Numbered from the stretch's first letter, positions 8,462-16,993 are shown. The stretch: DNA of 64,000 nt from Allomuricauda ruestringensis DSM 13258 (GCF_000224085.1 NC_015945.1:1623501-1687500); one strand, 5' to 3'. A program made the numbers and translations. The notes: generated from the letters alone by a model not told the origin.

Positions 8462-9556
8462 TTATTTTTTTGATAGGAAAACAATCACACCTATTACAAT
8501 AAGCCCAAATAATACTGCAAAAAATATTTTCCAAAAGCTGTAGGGTCGTGTGCCCGATATTCGGCCATTTTCCCCATTGATGAAAAAGTTATACTCTTTG
8601 CCATTGTACCGATACGCGCTAACGTAAACCGGCAATAAAATGTGCTTAAAGGTCTCTTCGGACAGTTTCATGTCCATACTGCTTACGCGCTGCGTGTCTC
8701 CACCTATGTCACGTCGGCACCAAGTATCAGCTATACCTCTTGCCACTTCCTTGGAATGGAGATGCCCATCTTTTAGGGGGATTGTATATTTTTCCGTAAC
8801 AAAACCTGAAAGAAACCCACTGCTAAAGGGCTGTAATTTTTTTAAGTCCCAATAGGCGATTTTCCCTGGAATCCTCCCTGTTTTTTGATGCGAGGCTTTG
8901 ATCAAGGTATCGTCCACAAATCCCGAAACTTCTCCCGATGCAGGGTACCATCTGGTTTTCCTGACCCTTTGGGTCACTATTTTTCCATTGGCATTGCGCA
9001 CCCTTCGGGTCTCGTAATAATATTCGCCCCGCTGACCAGTATAGGAAGCATGGAGTTGTGCATCAAAAGTCCAGTACGGTAAATAGAGTCCTTTGGTAAA
9101 TTGAGGATCTAGAGCGGCCTTTTTTAGATTGTTCGGCGCAAACCACAATCGCTTTACCCAGTTTTTGAAAATGGCAAAGGATTGCTTTTTATCAATTTGA
9201 AAAGGCAAAACGGCACCGGGCAAAATCCAGTTTTCTCTGTAGGCATCTTCGATGACCAACGGTTGGCCGCAATACACACAATGGAGTGATTTATAATTTT
9301 CCTCAACATGTTGGTCGGCACCACAATTTTTGCAATGCAGCATGGAAATTTCCTCACTGTGCCTTAGTGCCCCCATTTCTTGTAGGTAGGGGTGCAGCTC
9401 CAACTCTTCAAAACCGCTTTCTTTTATGGAGATGGTCTCTTCATAACCGCAGTATTCACAACTAATGCTGGTGGTGCCAGGCTTATATTTGAGCTCTGCC
9501 CCACAATTGACACAAGCTTTTTTGAGTTCAGTCTTTTGGATTTTTTGTTCTTCCAT
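8462..9556 (-). CDS. Zinc-ribbon protein with C-terminal membrane anchor
   Basis: A 364-residue protein with two N-terminal double-CxxC modules, CVNCGAELKYKPG with CEYCG, then LHCKNCGAD with LHCVYCGQPL, which should each bind zinc. The middle is a long beta-rich region with YWTFDAQLHASYTGQRGEYY and basic RRVRNANG and RVRKTRWYP stretches. One hydrophobic helix (FWKIFFAVLFGLIVIGVIVF) ends the chain, so it is probably tail-anchored. Similar proteins are annotated as hypothetical or, through the ribbons alone, as primosomal-helicase-like; I see no helicase motifs. A hairpin of the ATTCCCG/CGGGAAT type lies just upstream of the start. Confidence 0.75.
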   Translation of the reverse strand: MEEQKIQKTELKKACVNCGAELKYKPGTTSISCEYCGYEETISIKESGFEELELHPYLQEMGALRHSEEISMLHCKNCGADQHVEENYKSLHCVYCGQPLVIEDAYRENWILPGAVLPFQIDKKQSFAIFKNWVKRLWFAPNNLKKAALDPQFTKGLYLPYWTFDAQLHASYTGQRGEYYYETRRVRNANGKIVTQRVRKTRWYPASGEVSGFVDDTLIKASHQKTGRIPGKIAYWDLKKLQPFSSGFLSGFVTEKYTIPLKDGHLHSKEVARGIADTWCRRDIGGDTQRVSSMDMKLSEETFKHILLPVYVSAYRYNGKEYNFFINGENGRISGTRPYSFWKIFFAVLFGLIVIGVIVFLSKK

Positions 9557-9562
9557 ATCTTC

Positions 9563-9582
9563 ATTCCCGCAAAAACGGGAAT
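9563..9582. repeat. Short hairpin ATTCCCG-N6-CGGGAAT
   Basis: A perfect 7-base inverted repeat with a 6-base A-rich loop lies 7 bases upstream of the zinc-ribbon gene's start codon on the opposite side from the coding region. The same kind of CATTCCCGC/GCGGGAATC palindrome is scattered through many bacterial genomes. In this position it would form in the 5' leader of the mRNA. Confidence 0.45.
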
Positions 9583-9811
9583 CTATAGAAATTAAAATGT
9601 ACTGTTAAACTATGTTTGCAAGAGGTTAGAATTATATTAATCTTTAAAAATAGATGAATACAAAGGAGAAAGAGCCAGACTGTTTATTGTTGTTAGTTTA
9701 AAAACAGCTCGAAATATCCGTCCCTTTCTGCAGATGCCTAAAGATTGAACAGTTCATTAGGCCAAAAGGCTGTACTCAGAATCGATAATCTACAAGCATT
9801 TAAAACTATGT

Positions 9812-10033
9812 ATGCCTAAAATTATAGGAATCGCCATTGGCAAACAAACTTTTGATGTTTATTTTAAGAAAGAAAATAAGATGTTCCTTGGTGTTTGCTT
9901 ATTGTCCCCGTCAACTTTTAAAAAGCTGATCAAAGATTTTCCAAAAGCGAATCAAGTTGTGATGGAAACCTTCGGTCCATTTTAGGTTCAACGGGCAAGT
10001 CAACTAATTAAGGTAAGTATAGTCTATTTTTAG
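9812..10033 (+). pseudogene. IS110-family transposase remnant (N-terminal part)
   Basis: The ATG at 9812 opens a 57-codon frame ending in TAG at 9983. Its product has the IS110 DEDD-transposase beginning, with IIGIAIGKQTFDVYF close to the usual GIDIGKQTFDV and VVMETFGPF close to the VMEATGPYY motif. Reading through the stop, VQRASQLIKVSIVYF matches the following LQLA...GIKVSVVNP segment before another TAG at 10031. The first catalytic aspartate position (GIDI) reads Ala (GIAI). No downstream RuvC-like or C-terminal part is seen, so this is a dead fragment of about one fifth of the gene. Confidence 0.7.
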
Positions 10034-10162
10034 GGTGCCGCAAACCTATAAACCTCAACTGTACCGATTGATTTCGTACGCTCTTATCGCTCGGATCTTA
10101 ATGACAAAAAGTTTCAACATTGATTAGTGAAATCCGCGTCAGGTAGGCATTGACATAAGCAA

Positions 10163-10187
10163 AAAATGGCCCAAAACGGGCCATTTT
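10163..10187 (-). terminator. Rho-independent terminator, bidirectional shape
   Basis: AAAATGGCCC and GGGCCATTTT form a 10-bp stem with a 5-base loop, and on the minus strand it is followed by a run of T. It stands 26 bases after the stop of the Gfo/Idh/MocA gene. Confidence 0.8.
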
Positions 10188-10212
10188 CAATATAAAAAAC
10201 TTAAACTTCAAT

Positions 10213-11637
10213 CTATTTCAATTCCCAGCCTTTGCGGTAATCTCGCGTTACCCAGTCGTTGGCTTTCTCGTAATTGGTAATTTTCATGTTGTCGCCATCC
10301 CAGAAAAGTTTTCTTCTTCCGGGGGAATTGTAAGGGCTCCAATCGCTAGGAGTTTTTCCTTCTTGCAACTCTTTGTATTGAAAGGCTTTAACGGCTAAGT
10401 TGCCCATAAGTACGGTTTCTGTAAGTCTTCCTGCTTTTTCAAAGTTGGAAGAAGTTGGCGTACCCTTTTGGCAACCATCCACAAAATTGGCGAAGTGTCC
10501 ACTCATTCCACCGGGCACTCTATCGTATTTAGGAGCTGGGGATTTGTACAAGTCCATCATTTCGGATGGCAACAATCTTGCATTTCTGGAATAGGTATCG
10601 CATACCAATATACCTTTTTCACCATACATAACAGTTCCACCACCACCATCACCGATGGTTTCATCATCTTTAAGTTCATCGGGCAAGTTTGGTTTTATAC
10701 CACCATCATACCAGTTTAAAGCGATATCGCCGTGCTCTTCATGCTCAAACTTCAAGTGAATTTTGGAAGAAGGAGGACAGGAATGGCTATAATCCGCCTC
10801 CACAAAATCATCTACCCAAACTGTAGTGCAACTTGCTTCTGCCTCTTTGGGATAACCAAGGTCAAGAACGCTAAAAGGTGTTTCCATAATGTGGCATCCC
10901 ATATCTCCCAAAGCTCCAGTCCCGAAGTCCCAGAAGCCTCTCCATTTAAAGGGAAGGTAAGCATCGTTATAGTCTCGCATTTTGGCTGGCCCTAACCAAA
11001 GGTCCCAATCCAATCCTCTTGGAATACGGTCTTTTTTTGTAGGCAAAGGAACGCCTTGTGGCCATACAGGTCGGTTGGTCCAACAATCTATGGTGTGTAC
11101 TTTTCCAATAATGCCAGATTCTACCCATTCGCGCGCTATTCGGCTACCATCGCTGGATGCCCCCTGGTTTCCCATTTGGGTTACGATACCCTGTTCTTTT
11201 GCAACTTGGGTCATTAAACGTGCCTCGTGAATATTGTGGGTCAACGGTTTTTCCACGTAGGCATGTTTTTTTTCACGCATAAACGGTAAAGAAATAGTGG
11301 CGTGTGTATGGTCGGGGGTTGCCACGGCAATGGCGTCAATATCGTTTATATGTGCATCGAAAACCTTTCTAAAATCTTTAAAACGCTTTACATCGGGGAA
11401 TTGCTCGTAGGTTTGTTGGGCGCGACGGTCATCCACGTCGCAAAACGCCACAAATTTTACCCTTCCGGTATCGTTTAAGCCATTGATTACGGAATTTCCC
11501 CTTCCACCAACACCAAAACCTGCTACATACAGCGTGTCACTTGGGGGAATGTGGGTTTTGCCCATAACATGACTGGGAACAATGGAAAACGCAGCTGAAG
11601 CGGCCGCGGTGTTTTTAATGAACTTTCTTCTTTGCAT
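10213..11637 (-). CDS. Gfo/Idh/MocA family oxidoreductase, Tat-exported
   Basis: A 474-residue NAD(P)-dependent sugar oxidoreductase of the Gfo/Idh/MocA family. A twin-arginine signal opens it (MQRRKFIKNTAAASAAFS), so it folds with its cofactor before export. The Rossmann dinucleotide site is GFGVGGRGNSVI near residue 40 and the catalytic-lysine motif is EKPLTHN. The C-terminal domain (PF19051-like, with GDMGCHIMETPFSVLDLGYP) supplies the substrate-binding sheet. Relatives act on sugars, including members that cleave glycosides by transient C3 oxidation (GH109-like), but the substrate here is unknown. Isolated single gene with its own terminator; it may join the keto-sugar genes at 24-35 kb, which is inference. 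Confidence 0.9.
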   Translation of the reverse strand: MQRRKFIKNTAAASAAFSIVPSHVMGKTHIPPSDTLYVAGFGVGGRGNSVINGLNDTGRVKFVAFCDVDDRRAQQTYEQFPDVKRFKDFRKVFDAHINDIDAIAVATPDHTHATISLPFMREKKHAYVEKPLTHNIHEARLMTQVAKEQGIVTQMGNQGASSDGSRIAREWVESGIIGKVHTIDCWTNRPVWPQGVPLPTKKDRIPRGLDWDLWLGPAKMRDYNDAYLPFKWRGFWDFGTGALGDMGCHIMETPFSVLDLGYPKEAEASCTTVWVDDFVEADYSHSCPPSSKIHLKFEHEEHGDIALNWYDGGIKPNLPDELKDDETIGDGGGGTVMYGEKGILVCDTYSRNARLLPSEMMDLYKSPAPKYDRVPGGMSGHFANFVDGCQKGTPTSSNFEKAGRLTETVLMGNLAVKAFQYKELQEGKTPSDWSPYNSPGRRKLFWDGDNMKITNYEKANDWVTRDYRKGWELK

Positions 11638-11700
11638 TTTGTTTAGTTTGATTTATGTGAAATCCCAAGATACAAAAAACGGTAAGAGAAATCCTAGCGA

Positions 11701-12363
11701 TTATTCATCCCCATTCCACTCTTTATAAAACTGTTTTAGGTAGTCCAACATAAACTGATGTCGCTCCTCGGCCAGCTTTTTCCCCGTTTTCGTGTTCATT
11801 TTATCTTTGAGCAACAATAGCTTTTCATAAAAATGATTGATGGTGGGTCCTTTTGATTTTTTGTATTCCTCCTTGGTCATATCGAGGTTCGGAGGAATGT
11901 CAGGATTGTGAAGCTCCCTGTTCTTAAAACCTCCATAGTTAAAAGCTCTGGCAATCCCAATGGCCCCAATGGCATCCAAACGGTCTGCATCTTGCACTAT
12001 TTGAAGCTCTTTGGATGTAAATTTTTCTGTTTCCGTTTCCAAACTGTTCTTAAAGGACATGTGCTTGATGATGTTCGCAACATGATGGATGGTCCCCCCA
12101 TCGACGGATTTTGATTTAAGAAATGTTTCCGCGGTTTTAGGACCAATACTTTCATCCCCACCGTGGAATTTTGGATCGGCAATATCATGAAGCAGTGCTG
12201 CCAGTTGCACGACCATAGCATCTGCCTGTTCGTGTTTCAATAGTAATTTTGAGGTATTAAAAACACGTTCAATGTGGAACCAATCGTGTCCTCCCTCGGC
12301 ATGTTGGAGTTCTTTTTTTACAAAATCAATGGTGTTTTGTATCAATTGATTTTCCTTCATCAT
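11701..12363 (-). CDS. HD-domain phosphohydrolase (YedJ-like)
   Basis: A 220-residue metal-dependent HD hydrolase. The metal ligands are visible in GGHDWFHIERVF, LLHDIADPKFH and the downstream DADRLDAIGAIGIARAF, the same order as in E. coli YedJ and related proteins that hydrolyse nucleotides or other phosphoesters. There is no signal peptide, so it is cytoplasmic. Its ATG at 12363 overlaps the TGA of the upstream plsC-like gene (ATGA), so the two are translationally coupled. A second ATG one codon later is possible. The natural substrate is not known. Confidence 0.88.
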   Translation of the reverse strand: MMKENQLIQNTIDFVKKELQHAEGGHDWFHIERVFNTSKLLLKHEQADAMVVQLAALLHDIADPKFHGGDESIGPKTAETFLKSKSVDGGTIHHVANIIKHMSFKNSLETETEKFTSKELQIVQDADRLDAIGAIGIARAFNYGGFKNRELHNPDIPPNLDMTKEEYKKSKGPTINHFYEKLLLLKDKMNTKTGKKLAEERHQFMLDYLKQFYKEWNGDE

Positions 12364-13094
12364 TTGGTTTTAACTCCCGATACAATCTGGTTTTCTACTT
12401 GAGCAATAAGTTCTTCGGCGTTGCCTTGGTTTGCTATGGGCGGATGCACTTCAAAAGTAACATGGGAACCCAACCCCATCGGAAATTTGCCATAGCGCAA
12501 CAGTTTCCAAGAGTTGTTTATACTAATGGGCACGATTAAGGCGGAAGGCGCTTTTTTCATCATTACTTTGAGCCCCATGGTCCTAAAAGGTTTGGGTACT
12601 CCATTTCTACTTCGCGTACCTTCAGGAAAAATTACAGCACTTCGGTTGTTTGTTTCAATGTAGTTTCCCAATTTTTGAAGCTCGGCAATGGACTGTTTCG
12701 GATCTTTTCTGTCTATTAAAGCCGACCCGCTATGCCTTAAGTTATAGGAAACGCTGGGTATTCCTTTTCCCAATTCAATCTTGCTGACGAATTTAGGGTG
12801 GTACTTGCGCATATACCAAATAATTGGGGGTATATCGTACATGCTTTGGTGGTTGGTCACTATGATCAGTGGACGGTCGGTCGGAATATTTTGTTTGTTC
12901 CGGAAACTGTATTGTGTCCCCAGCACATTGGTACACCGCATAATGAACCAATTTAATATGGAAACACTTTTTTTGTGTGCATTGTACCCGAATATATTAA
13001 GACAAATCCACTGTATGGGATGGAAAATAACCAAGACTAGGCCAAAAAGCAGAAAGAAAATAACGGTCAGGGGATACGAAAGCAGTTTTAGCAC
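12360..13094 (-). CDS. plsC: 1-acyl-sn-glycerol-3-phosphate acyltransferase
   Basis: Adds the second acyl chain to lysophosphatidic acid, giving phosphatidic acid for membrane lipid synthesis. The 244-residue chain has the HX4D catalytic box in NHQSMYDIPP, the FPEGTRSRNG glycerol-phosphate-binding motif and a C-terminal VPISINNSW block. The N-terminal LLSYPLTVIFFLLFGLVLVIF is a membrane anchor. The best start is a GTG at 13094. The 4-base overlap with the HD hydrolase gene points to an operon; the two functions have no obvious connection. A terminator-like hairpin lies just upstream and belongs to the preceding bacilliredoxin gene. Confidence 0.93.
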   Translation of the reverse strand: MLKLLSYPLTVIFFLLFGLVLVIFHPIQWICLNIFGYNAHKKSVSILNWFIMRCTNVLGTQYSFRNKQNIPTDRPLIIVTNHQSMYDIPPIIWYMRKYHPKFVSKIELGKGIPSVSYNLRHSGSALIDRKDPKQSIAELQKLGNYIETNNRSAVIFPEGTRSRNGVPKPFRTMGLKVMMKKAPSALIVPISINNSWKLLRYGKFPMGLGSHVTFEVHPPIANQGNAEELIAQVENQIVSGVKTK

Positions 13095-13123
13095 GGATAC
13101 ATTTTTATTGGTTGCCGTAAAAA

Positions 13124-13147
13124 TAAAAAAACCACCCTTTAGGGTGG
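13124..13147 (-). terminator. Rho-independent terminator after the bacilliredoxin gene
   Basis: CCACCCT and AGGGTGG form a tight stem (13132-13147) with a two-base loop, followed on the minus strand by a long T run. It stops transcription from 13330 before plsC, so the two genes are separate units. Confidence 0.8.
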
Positions 13148-13195
13148 CTATTCAATATTTTATTTTTGAATGTCCGCAAGTCATAATATTACCAA

Positions 13196-13277
13196 CGTCA
13201 CCCTGAACTTGATTCAGGGTCACATAAAAATGCTCATATTCAGCAGGATGAGATGTTGAAACAAGTTCAACATGACG
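13196..13277. repeat. Dispersed palindromic repeat (CGTCA...TGACG)
   Basis: The unit opens with CGTCA, has the hairpin ACCCTGAACTTGATTCAGGGT (21 bases; stem ACCCTGAA/TTCAGGGT), a central stretch, a second hairpin TTGAAACAAGTTCAA and ends with TGACG. The first hairpin is shared, with small changes, with 6479-6532. This is the type of short interspersed repeat common in flavobacterial genomes. It lies in the spacer between the bacilliredoxin stop and its terminator. Confidence 0.65.
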
Positions 13278-13329
13278 CCAAAAACACCATTATGACATTA
13301 AACGGACAATCAGTTTTATTTCCTTGATT

Positions 13330-13740
13330 TTAGCAATGCTCGTTGTAGGCTTCCATCAAGTTCTCTGCAATAAGTTCGGCAGGTCTACCTTCAATGTGGT
13401 GTCTTTCTATCATGTGCACCAACTCACCATCTTTGAACAAGGCCATGCTTGGTGAGGAAGGAGGAAAGGGAACCATGTGGTTTCTGGCTGTGGCAACAGC
13501 TTCCATATCCACACCGGCAAAAACGGTAACCAAGTTGTTTGGCGTTTTGCTGTTTTGCAGGCTCAATTTAGCAGCTGGTCTTGCATTGGCAGCGGCACAA
13601 CCGCAAACCGAATTTACCACTACCAAGGTGGTTCCATCCTTTTTTAAGGCTTCATTTACAGCTTCACTTGTATGTAGTTCTTCGAACCCGGCACTGGCCA
13701 AGTCTTCGCGCATAGGTTTAACCAATTCTTCTGGATACAT
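13330..13740 (-). CDS. BrxA/BrxB family bacilliredoxin
   Basis: A 136-residue thioredoxin-fold protein of the YphP/YqiW (DUF1094) family. It carries the CGC redox motif in VNSVCGCAAANARP (Cys46 and Cys48), just as in Bacillus BrxA and BrxB, where it removes bacillithiol from S-bacillithiolated proteins under oxidative stress. Whether this organism makes bacillithiol cannot be told from this window, though several Bacteroidota are thought to. The start ATG at 13740 gives the usual length and the typical MYPEELVKPMREDL opening. It is a single gene ended by the terminator at 13124-13147. Confidence 0.93.
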   Translation of the reverse strand: MYPEELVKPMREDLASAGFEELHTSEAVNEALKKDGTTLVVVNSVCGCAAANARPAAKLSLQNSKTPNNLVTVFAGVDMEAVATARNHMVPFPPSSPSMALFKDGELVHMIERHHIEGRPAELIAENLMEAYNEHC

Positions 13741-13815
13741 AGACTTCTTTTTGATTATAGTACAAAGATACGGTATTGTTAGCGTTTTTTCATCACCCTT
13801 AACATTGCTTAAAGC

Positions 13816-13844
13816 TTTGTTTCTCTATCAAACCGTTATCTTTG
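13816..13844 (+). promoter_or_regulatory. Bacteroidota-type promoter for the DnaJ-like gene
   Basis: TTTG (13816-13819), a 17-base spacer and TATCTTTG (13837-13844) match the TTTG/TAnnTTTG consensus of Bacteroidota housekeeping promoters. The ATG at 13863 is 18 bases downstream, implying a very short leader. Confidence 0.6.
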
Positions 13845-13862
13845 CCGTTTAAATTTTGAAAC

Positions 13863-14600
13863 ATGATCAAGTGGATAGCCGCCTTTATCGGTTATTTTTT
13901 ATTTCGTTTTCCCGGCGCGGTTTTAGGATTTATCGTGGGAACCTTTTTGGATAATTTAGGGGGTTCTGGCAGTAGGCCTAGGTCTGTGTTCGAAAATGTG
14001 ACCAGACAATCGGTTTCTCCGGCCGATTTTGAATTGAACCTGCTCTCGCTCTGTTCCATAATTATTAAGGCCGATGGGCAGGTAAACCAAAGGGAACTGG
14101 ATTATGTGCGACAGTATTTTTTGAGCACCTATGGCAAGGAAAAAGCAAACGCGATTTTCCGGACGTTTAACGAGGTTATAAAAAACCGGGAAATTTCCAC
14201 ACAAAGGATTTGCAATTTTATGGTGCAGCGCACCCGATACGAGGTACGCTTGCAAATGCTTCACTTTTTATTTGGGATTGCTCAGTCCGATGGACAGGTA
14301 AGCAAGGCAGAGATTCAAAAATTACGAGAGATAGCGGGTTATTTTCGAGTGAATCAACACGATTTTGAAAGTATTATGGCGATGTTCATCAAGTCCACGG
14401 ACAACTCGTACAAAATCTTGGAAATTGAAAAGACCGCCACGGATGATGAGGTAAAAAAGGCTTATAGAAAAATGGCCAAAAAGTACCATCCCGATCGTGT
14501 GGTCACCGAAAATGAGGCCATCCGAAATGGTGCCGAAGAAAAATTCAAGGAAGTCCAAAAGGCCTATGAGTCCATTCAAAAGGAAAGAGGACTTTCCTAA
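13863..14600 (+). CDS. TerB-like and DnaJ-domain co-chaperone (DjlA-like)
   Basis: A 245-residue protein in the DjlA layout: an N-terminal hydrophobic, glycine-rich helix ([20 protein letters not shown]) that can sit in the membrane, a TerB-like helical domain (residues about 55-165, with [20 protein letters not shown] and [20 protein letters not shown]), and a C-terminal J domain with HPD at 209-211. The J domain would stimulate the ATPase of DnaK, with the membrane anchor directing it to envelope-proximal substrates. Its gene has its own promoter and ends with a 4-base overlap with the convergent PepSY gene. Family assignment is firm; client proteins are unknown. Confidence 0.92.
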   Translation: MIKWIAAFIGYFLFRFPGAVLGFIVGTFLDNLGGSGSRPRSVFENVTRQSVSPADFELNLLSLCSIIIKADGQVNQRELDYVRQYFLSTYGKEKANAIFRTFNEVIKNREISTQRICNFMVQRTRYEVRLQMLHFLFGIAQSDGQVSKAEIQKLREIAGYFRVNQHDFESIMAMFIKSTDNSYKILEIEKTATDDEVKKAYRKMAKKYHPDRVVTENEAIRNGAEEKFKEVQKAYESIQKERGLS

Positions 14601-15757
14601 GCTGTAGCCAATTTATTCTTCTTTCTTCTTTTGCTCTTCTTTTTTAGCTTGTTGATGTAAATGATGGTTCCTGTAATGGGCAAGCTGGTGCCGATCAAGC
14701 AAGCCAAGAAATACAACCACTTGCTAAATCCGCCATAAATGGTTCCGGTATGGATAGGTTTTATGGCCGAAGCAATTTTCACATTGAGCGGTTTGTCGGC
14801 ATATATTTCTTTGTTGATCATTTCGCCCGATTCATGGATCTGTAGTCTGTCCTGAGCCACGGTTGACCAAGAATTGTCCGCAATCTTACGGAAACTATAG
14901 ATCGGATTTTTTTCGTTGGGCAAACTTACCGTTAGTTCACCTTCGTAGTTCAATTCCTTATTGGCAAGTGTAATGGCTTCTTCCAAGTTAATGGATTTGC
15001 CGTTGTCCAAACGCTCCAAATCAACTTCAGGACCTCCACCCCGGTTTCCGAACACCCGTGTCCCCATAACGGCACTCAAACCATCGCGGTAGCCCTCAAA
15101 GGACCAGCACAGCCCGGTAATGCCCATGATCAATATTAAAATGCAGGCATAAAAGCCCAAGGTATTGTGCAAGTCATGGTTGATTCGCTTCCAGTTGGCG
15201 TTGGTTTTTATCTTGAACCCCGCTTTTACGGTTTTCCATTTTATTTTTTTAGGGAACCAAAGCACAATTCCAGATAAGGTCAATATCATAAAAATGATAG
15301 TCGCAACGCCCACAATAGGTCTTCCCCATTTAATGTCCATCAACAACCAACGGTGCATTTTAAACATACTGAACATAAATTTGTCCATTCCCGTTTCTTG
15401 CGGAGCCAAAATCTCAGCGGTATATGGGTTTACTCCATAAGTAGAGCCTCTTCTTTGCTTGGAATCTTCTTTAATGGATAATTTGTAGGGTGAGTTTTCA
15501 TCAGAAGGTATAGTTATGGAGGTAAGAAGTCCTTTTGCTTTAATGTTGGGGTCGTTCACTAAGCTCGAAAGTGATTTTTTCACCCCCATAGCCTCTACTT
15601 TCAAATCTTTTTTGAACCATTGTTCAATTTCTTTTTCAAAAGTTAGAATGGTTCCACTAAGACAGACCAAAAATATAATGATGCCGCTCACAAGTCCTAA
15701 CCACAAGTGTACGTCATTGATAAAAGTCCGGATTCCGTATGTATTCTTTTTTCCCAT
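14597..15757 (-). CDS. PepSY-associated transmembrane protein
   Basis: An inner-membrane protein with four main helices and PepSY-type periplasmic segments (PF03929), related to PiuB and to iron-uptake-associated reductases. Visible helices are [20 protein letters not shown] with TFEKEIEQW after it, [40 protein letters not shown] and [20 protein letters not shown]. Several histidines near the helices ([26 protein letters not shown]) could bind haem. The frame is open from 15865, but ATG 15757 (or the ATG two codons before) starts just after a 5' hairpin, so the longer reading is unlikely. Often found with TonB siderophore receptors; none adjoins here. Probably iron-linked by family, not shown. 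Confidence 0.85.
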   Translation of the reverse strand: MGKKNTYGIRTFINDVHLWLGLVSGIIIFLVCLSGTILTFEKEIEQWFKKDLKVEAMGVKKSLSSLVNDPNIKAKGLLTSITIPSDENSPYKLSIKEDSKQRRGSTYGVNPYTAEILAPQETGMDKFMFSMFKMHRWLLMDIKWGRPIVGVATIIFMILTLSGIVLWFPKKIKWKTVKAGFKIKTNANWKRINHDLHNTLGFYACILILIMGITGLCWSFEGYRDGLSAVMGTRVFGNRGGGPEVDLERLDNGKSINLEEAITLANKELNYEGELTVSLPNEKNPIYSFRKIADNSWSTVAQDRLQIHESGEMINKEIYADKPLNVKIASAIKPIHTGTIYGGFSKWLYFLACLIGTSLPITGTIIYINKLKKKSKRRKKNKLATA

Positions 15758-15768
15758 AACCATAAAAA

Positions 15769-15800
15769 GGCCCAACATTGGGTTGGGCCGTGCAAAGTTA
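15769..15800 (-). promoter_or_regulatory. -7 box and 5' leader hairpin of the PepSY gene
   Basis: On the minus strand TAACTTTG (15800-15793) fits the -7 box TAnnTTTG. A few bases further the transcript would begin with GGCCCAAC-N5-GTTGGGCC (15789-15769), an 8-bp GC-rich stem, then TTTTT and the start ATG. The hairpin would sit at the very 5' end of the mRNA. Confidence 0.5.
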
Positions 15801-15850
15801 ATTAAAGTTTTGTGTTGATTTAAAATCATATCAAAGTGGGTTTTATTGGT

Positions 15851-15858
15851 TAAATTTG
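15851..15858 (+). promoter_or_regulatory. Candidate -7 box for the HupE gene
   Basis: TAAATTTG matches TAnnTTTG and stands 13 bases before the ATG at 15872. No clear TTTG is seen at the expected -33 position, so support is partial. Confidence 0.4.
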
Positions 15859-15871
15859 GACGCAAAAGCTT

Positions 15872-16456
15872 ATGCAGGAGTTTTTATTCTATATAAAATT
15901 GGGACTTGACCATGTGTTGGATTTTGGTGCGTACGACCATATCTTGTTTTTGTCGGCTTTAGCGGTTCCGTTTACCTTTAAAAATTGGAAACGGGTGTTG
16001 GTTTTGGCCACCATTTTCACCATTGCACATTGCACCTCCCTCGCTTTGTCTGTTTATGAAGTTGCTACGGTGGACGTTGGGCTAATCGAGTTTTTGATTC
16101 CTGTTACCATTTTACTTACGGCGCTGTTCAATTTTGCCTATGTGTATAAAGAAGCTATGGACGTGGGCCTTTTTCTCCACATTTTGGCCACCGCTTTCTT
16201 TGGATTGATTCACGGTTTTGGCTTTTCCAACTATTTTAAGATGTTGATGGCCGAAGAAGAAGATAAGATTACGCCCTTATTGGGTTTTGCCACGGGAATT
16301 GAGCTGTCTCAAATCATCATCATATTGGTAGTTTTGACAATTGCCTATGTGATTTTGGATTTATTAAAGGTTAAGCGTTCCATTTTTATCGCTATTGCAT
16401 CAATTTTGATTATTGCGATCACAATACCCTTGCTTATTGCTACGTTCCCAAAGTAG
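15872..16456 (+). CDS. HupE/UreJ family membrane protein
   Basis: A 194-residue inner-membrane protein of six or so helices of the HupE/UreJ_2 family (PF13795). It has the conserved start FYIKLGLDHVLDFGAYDHILF with a histidine-aspartate pair, and LHILATAFFGLIHGFGFSNYF with further histidines. Members are implicated in nickel or cobalt handling, but the Bacteroidota branch is usually found without hydrogenase or urease genes and has no proven function. The gene is divergent from the PepSY gene and the two promoters face away from each other across about 115 bases. Confidence 0.85.
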   Translation: MQEFLFYIKLGLDHVLDFGAYDHILFLSALAVPFTFKNWKRVLVLATIFTIAHCTSLALSVYEVATVDVGLIEFLIPVTILLTALFNFAYVYKEAMDVGLFLHILATAFFGLIHGFGFSNYFKMLMAEEEDKITPLLGFATGIELSQIIIILVVLTIAYVILDLLKVKRSIFIAIASILIIAITIPLLIATFPK

Positions 16457-16540
16457 ACCTACGTTAAAATTTATCGAATAAGGTTGTCTGGGTCTGTCAA
16501 AGCAGGTATATTTAATTAATTATCAGCGTTTTTTGGATTT

Positions 16541-16978
16541 ATGAAGGCGAGCAAACAAGAAAAATATGATAAGGCCTATTTGCGAATGGCCCAAGAATGG
16601 GGCAAACTATCCTACTGTAAAAGAAGGCAAGTAGGAGCCATAATCGTTAAGGATAGAATGATCATATCCGATGGGTACAACGGAACACCTACCGGTTTTG
16701 AGAATTTTTGCGAGGATGATGAAGGGTACACCAAATGGTATGTGCTCCACGCCGAAGCAAATGCCATTCTTAAAGTTGCTTCGTCCACCCAGTCTTGCGA
16801 GGGTGCTACGCTGTACATTACCTTATCGCCTTGCAGGGAATGTAGCAAGCTTGTGCACCAAGCTGGCATAAAACGTGTGGTATACCAAAGAGCGTACAAA
16901 GACGACTCTGGAATTAAATTTCTGGAAAGGGCAGGAGTTGAAATCGTCCATTTGCCCGTTTTGGAAGAAATGGTTTAA
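16541..16978 (+). CDS. Deoxycytidylate (dCMP) deaminase
   Basis: A 145-residue zinc-dependent cytidine-deaminase-fold enzyme that converts dCMP to dUMP, feeding thymidylate synthesis. The zinc ligands and the catalytic glutamate are seen in LHAEANAIL (His70, Glu72) and SPCRECSKL (Cys98, Cys101). The dCMP-binding region VGAIIVKDRMIISDGYNGTP is typical of ComEB-like dCMP deaminases. It is cytoplasmic. The S41 protease gene begins 15 bases after its stop on the same strand, so they may share a transcript, a neighbourhood common in flavobacteria. Family assignment is secure. Confidence 0.93.
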   Translation: MKASKQEKYDKAYLRMAQEWGKLSYCKRRQVGAIIVKDRMIISDGYNGTPTGFENFCEDDEGYTKWYVLHAEANAILKVASSTQSCEGATLYITLSPCRECSKLVHQAGIKRVVYQRAYKDDSGIKFLERAGVEIVHLPVLEEMV

Positions 16979-16993
16979 AACCATAATTGCTAT

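Larger units (their letters stand above)
9557..10212. other. Gene-poor stretch with a decayed transposase
   Basis: No intact gene is visible here. The stretch holds the ATTCCCG hairpin (9563-9582), a broken IS110-like transposase start (9812-10033) and a terminator for the oxidoreductase at 10213. The rest (9600-9811 and 10034-10160) shows stop codons in all frames and no recognisable RNA. Confidence 0.6.

Noticed and set aside
15758..15865. N-terminal extension of the PepSY protein
   Set aside because: It covers the likely promoter and a 5' hairpin, and the sequence is not conserved in style.
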